A stretch of 64,000 nt of DNA from assembly GCA_020086605.1 (NCBI GenBank), contig JACBWW010000046.1, positions 6,245,354 to 6,309,353 on the forward strand. The letters run 5' to 3'. The DNA comes from Lanius collurio. Its lineage: Eukaryota; Chordata; Aves; Passeriformes; Laniidae. Below the pieces are notes generated by a model. It did not search any database. It was not told the origin of the DNA and worked only from the letters and a program-made list of their open reading frames with translations. Position numbers and translations under genes: made by a program. Below are positions 61,995 to 64,000 of the stretch, one piece after another; position 1 is the first letter of the stretch; each line of letters opens with the position of its first letter.

Positions 61995-64000
61995 GTGTGG
62001 TATTTAGTTTCTTGTACAGCTTGTGCTATCTTCTGTATTTATTTACAGCAAGCTGCCTTCTGCAGTCCTGCTAATAGTTTTTACATAGCATGTAAAATCT
62101 AAAAAGGGAGGAAAAGTCAGCAGTGCCCCTGGATGCACACTGGAATGTGTGATTGCTGGACAGACCTGCTTATCCCTGCACACCAAGCCCTCTTCTGTGT
62201 TTGTTGTGGGGCACCATAAACACCACAAGAGGAAGCATGGAAGCAACGAGTGGCTTGTCCTGGGATGGTCCAGCTCAGAGTGTGGTGGTGCTCCGGCCCT
62301 GGGAGCCAAACACAGTGCGGCACAGGTTGAAAACAGAACAGAAATGGAAATAAATTTATATTTCAGGGCTTTGGGACTTCAGAGGGTTCCACTTAGGGCT
62401 AATTTGTCTCTGATGTCTGGACTTGCGGTTGTGCTTGGCATCTAGTGCATAATCAAGGTTATTTGGGATTTCCTACTCTGTTATTACAGGGAAGTAAAAA
62501 GAGCCACTTACCTTAGCTGCTGAAGTGGAAATAAAAATATAATCACAAAAATAAGATTTGCTTTTATTCTGTGATTTCTTGAGCTTGAGATGAAACATTA
62601 ATTTTGCCTTGGGTAGAACTGGGGCAAACCAGAGAGGAAAATGCTGCTGCATAATGTCACCTTCTGATATCAAAACACTACTCAGAGAAGTCTTATCCTG
62701 CAGTTGGATGCTAATGGGTGAACAACACCAAAACACAGAATAAAAAAAATTCAATTATTTCCATTCTCCCAGCAATTACTTCTGAGTAATGAGTTTCAGC
62801 ACAGTGATGTCAGATTACTTAGCTGATGGTTGGCAAGCAAAATTTGATGAAAATGTAAATGTATCATTGGTTATTATAGTCAATAAATAGAACAGTTTTG
62901 GGGCAGGAGTTTTTAGAAGGGCAGAACATGGTGAGTTAGCTCTAACTGTTGAGATATGTTGAAGATACAGTGTGATTTGTGGAGTTAACGTAAAACAATT
63001 ATAATTGTTAAAGGTTTAAAAAAAGGACCATATCCCTGGACTGTCCCTAACAGGCACAACCCTGGTTTTTCCAGCTTGCTCCAGTATTTTTTCTGCCTCA
63101 CAGTTTAAGGGTCTTTCCTAGGACCTAACTCACATCTTCCTTGCAATTTCCAGCAAATCTTCATTTTCTCTTTAGGTTGGGAACAGCTGATCCATTCTTC
63201 TGTAGTGGACCTGCATCAATCAGGTGATTGTTGTTCCTTTCTTCTTAGTTAAACAAACTCAATTTTTTCAGGATTTGTTTTTTGAAAATAATTTTTGGAG
63301 TTATATTTTATTAAAAGTTTAAACCAACTCTGCTGAAGCTGGGACCCCAGCTGAGAGTGAAGACATTCCTCCTGGAGTGGCAGCAGAATGGGGAAGGTAC
63401 CCTGTTCTGGAAGGAAATGTTCCTGTTTTCAGTGTCAGTGCCATGCCTTGGATTCATTAACCAGGTGGGATATCCTGTGGGAGCCTAGAGCTGTTTAGAA
63501 GGACTTGGCTGCATCACCGAGAACAGGCTCTGGCACAGCCCAAGAGGTGGGTTACTCCCTGGCCCTGCAGTTGGGGGAGTTATGGCTGGGTGAGGAAGGA
63601 ATGTGGGTGTTCTGGAAGCTCCAGTTGAGGAAGAGGAGGTGAAATACGAATGTATGAAAGGTCACAGGTGACTAAAGTCCACCTGGGCAAGTCCTGTGTG
63701 GCACTGTGAGTGTGCACTTCTCTCTGCTCAGCAATGAGCTGGGTGTGGGTTCTTGCCTCTTGGATAGTTTAAAATCCCCTGGAAGATCTCTGTTCAATGA
63801 CTTTATCTATCCATTTTCATTTCCTTTCCTCTAAACCCAATTTGAAGATAAACATGACAAAGCCCAAGGGACAGCAATGCACAGAGCTGCGGTGATGCAG
63901 GGGTAGCATATTATGTCCCTTCTCTCTCAGAGTTTGTTCTCTCAAAGCCTGTTCCTCTCTCGGGAGGCAGTGGGGATGTTTGGGGCATTTCCTTGCCCAT
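61995..64000. other. Intergenic sequence to window end
   Basis: No gene, RNA or mobile element was recognised. Short open frames lack domains. Confidence 0.5.

Noticed and set aside
61373..62000. Target-site duplication for the probable solo LTR
   Set aside because: AGCGTC and GTGTGG do not match, and alternative endpoints near 62085 also gave no duplication, so no TSD is claimed.
1..64000. tRNA, rRNA, snRNA, microRNA and CRISPR features
   Set aside because: I looked for cloverleaf-type conserved arms, repeat-spacer arrays and known small RNA sequences and saw none. CRISPR is not expected in a vertebrate genome.

Overview
The window looks like vertebrate, almost certainly bird, nuclear DNA. 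It has split genes with GT-AG introns, a CpG-island promoter, AT-rich 3' UTRs, CR1 LINE 3' ends of the avian type and ERV LTRs. I cannot name the species from sequence alone. Two genes lie head to tail on the + strand: the 3' half of a muscleblind-like gene, best matched to MBNL3, and a complete Rap2-family GTPase gene, RAP2C. From memory the same pair is adjacent on human Xq26, and MBNL2/RAP2A and MBNL1/RAP2B are the paralogous pairs, so this is an old conserved block.

Layout. 1-8826 is the tail of an MBNL3 intron, which carries a 2.24-kb antisense LTR element (4426-6663). MBNL3 exons follow at 8827-9027 (linker), 10453-10689 (zinc fingers 3 and 4), 12949-13002 (54-nt alternative nuclear-localisation exon), 18123-18273, 20532-20567 (36 nt), 22681-22775 (95 nt), 24189-24262 (74 nt, with a stop) and 26161 onward (last exon and a probable 7-kb 3' UTR ending near 33.4 kb). 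The exons encoding zinc fingers 1 and 2 must lie left of the window. 33.4-45.3 kb is intergenic and contains a duplicated 54-bp segment. 45.3-47.0 kb is CpG-rich RAP2C promoter, interrupted by a CR1 3' end. RAP2C coding exons are 46714-46986 and 48718-48996, with a candidate long 3' UTR to about 56.53 kb that holds a striking G/T-only tract. 56.5-64 kb is intergenic, with a probable solo LTR at about 61379-61994.

How it works. MBNL3 binds YGCY RNA motifs and controls splicing. Most of its small exons here are alternative in the family, and the splice phases in this window keep every one of those choices open. RAP2C is a small membrane-anchored GTPase. Nothing in the sequence links the two functionally beyond shared ancestry and synteny. 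The most notable structures are the 54-nt exon with its pyrimidine- and YGCY-rich upstream intron, the near-intact non-autonomous LTR element with a probable tRNA-Ala primer site, the CR1-split CpG island, and the G/T tract.
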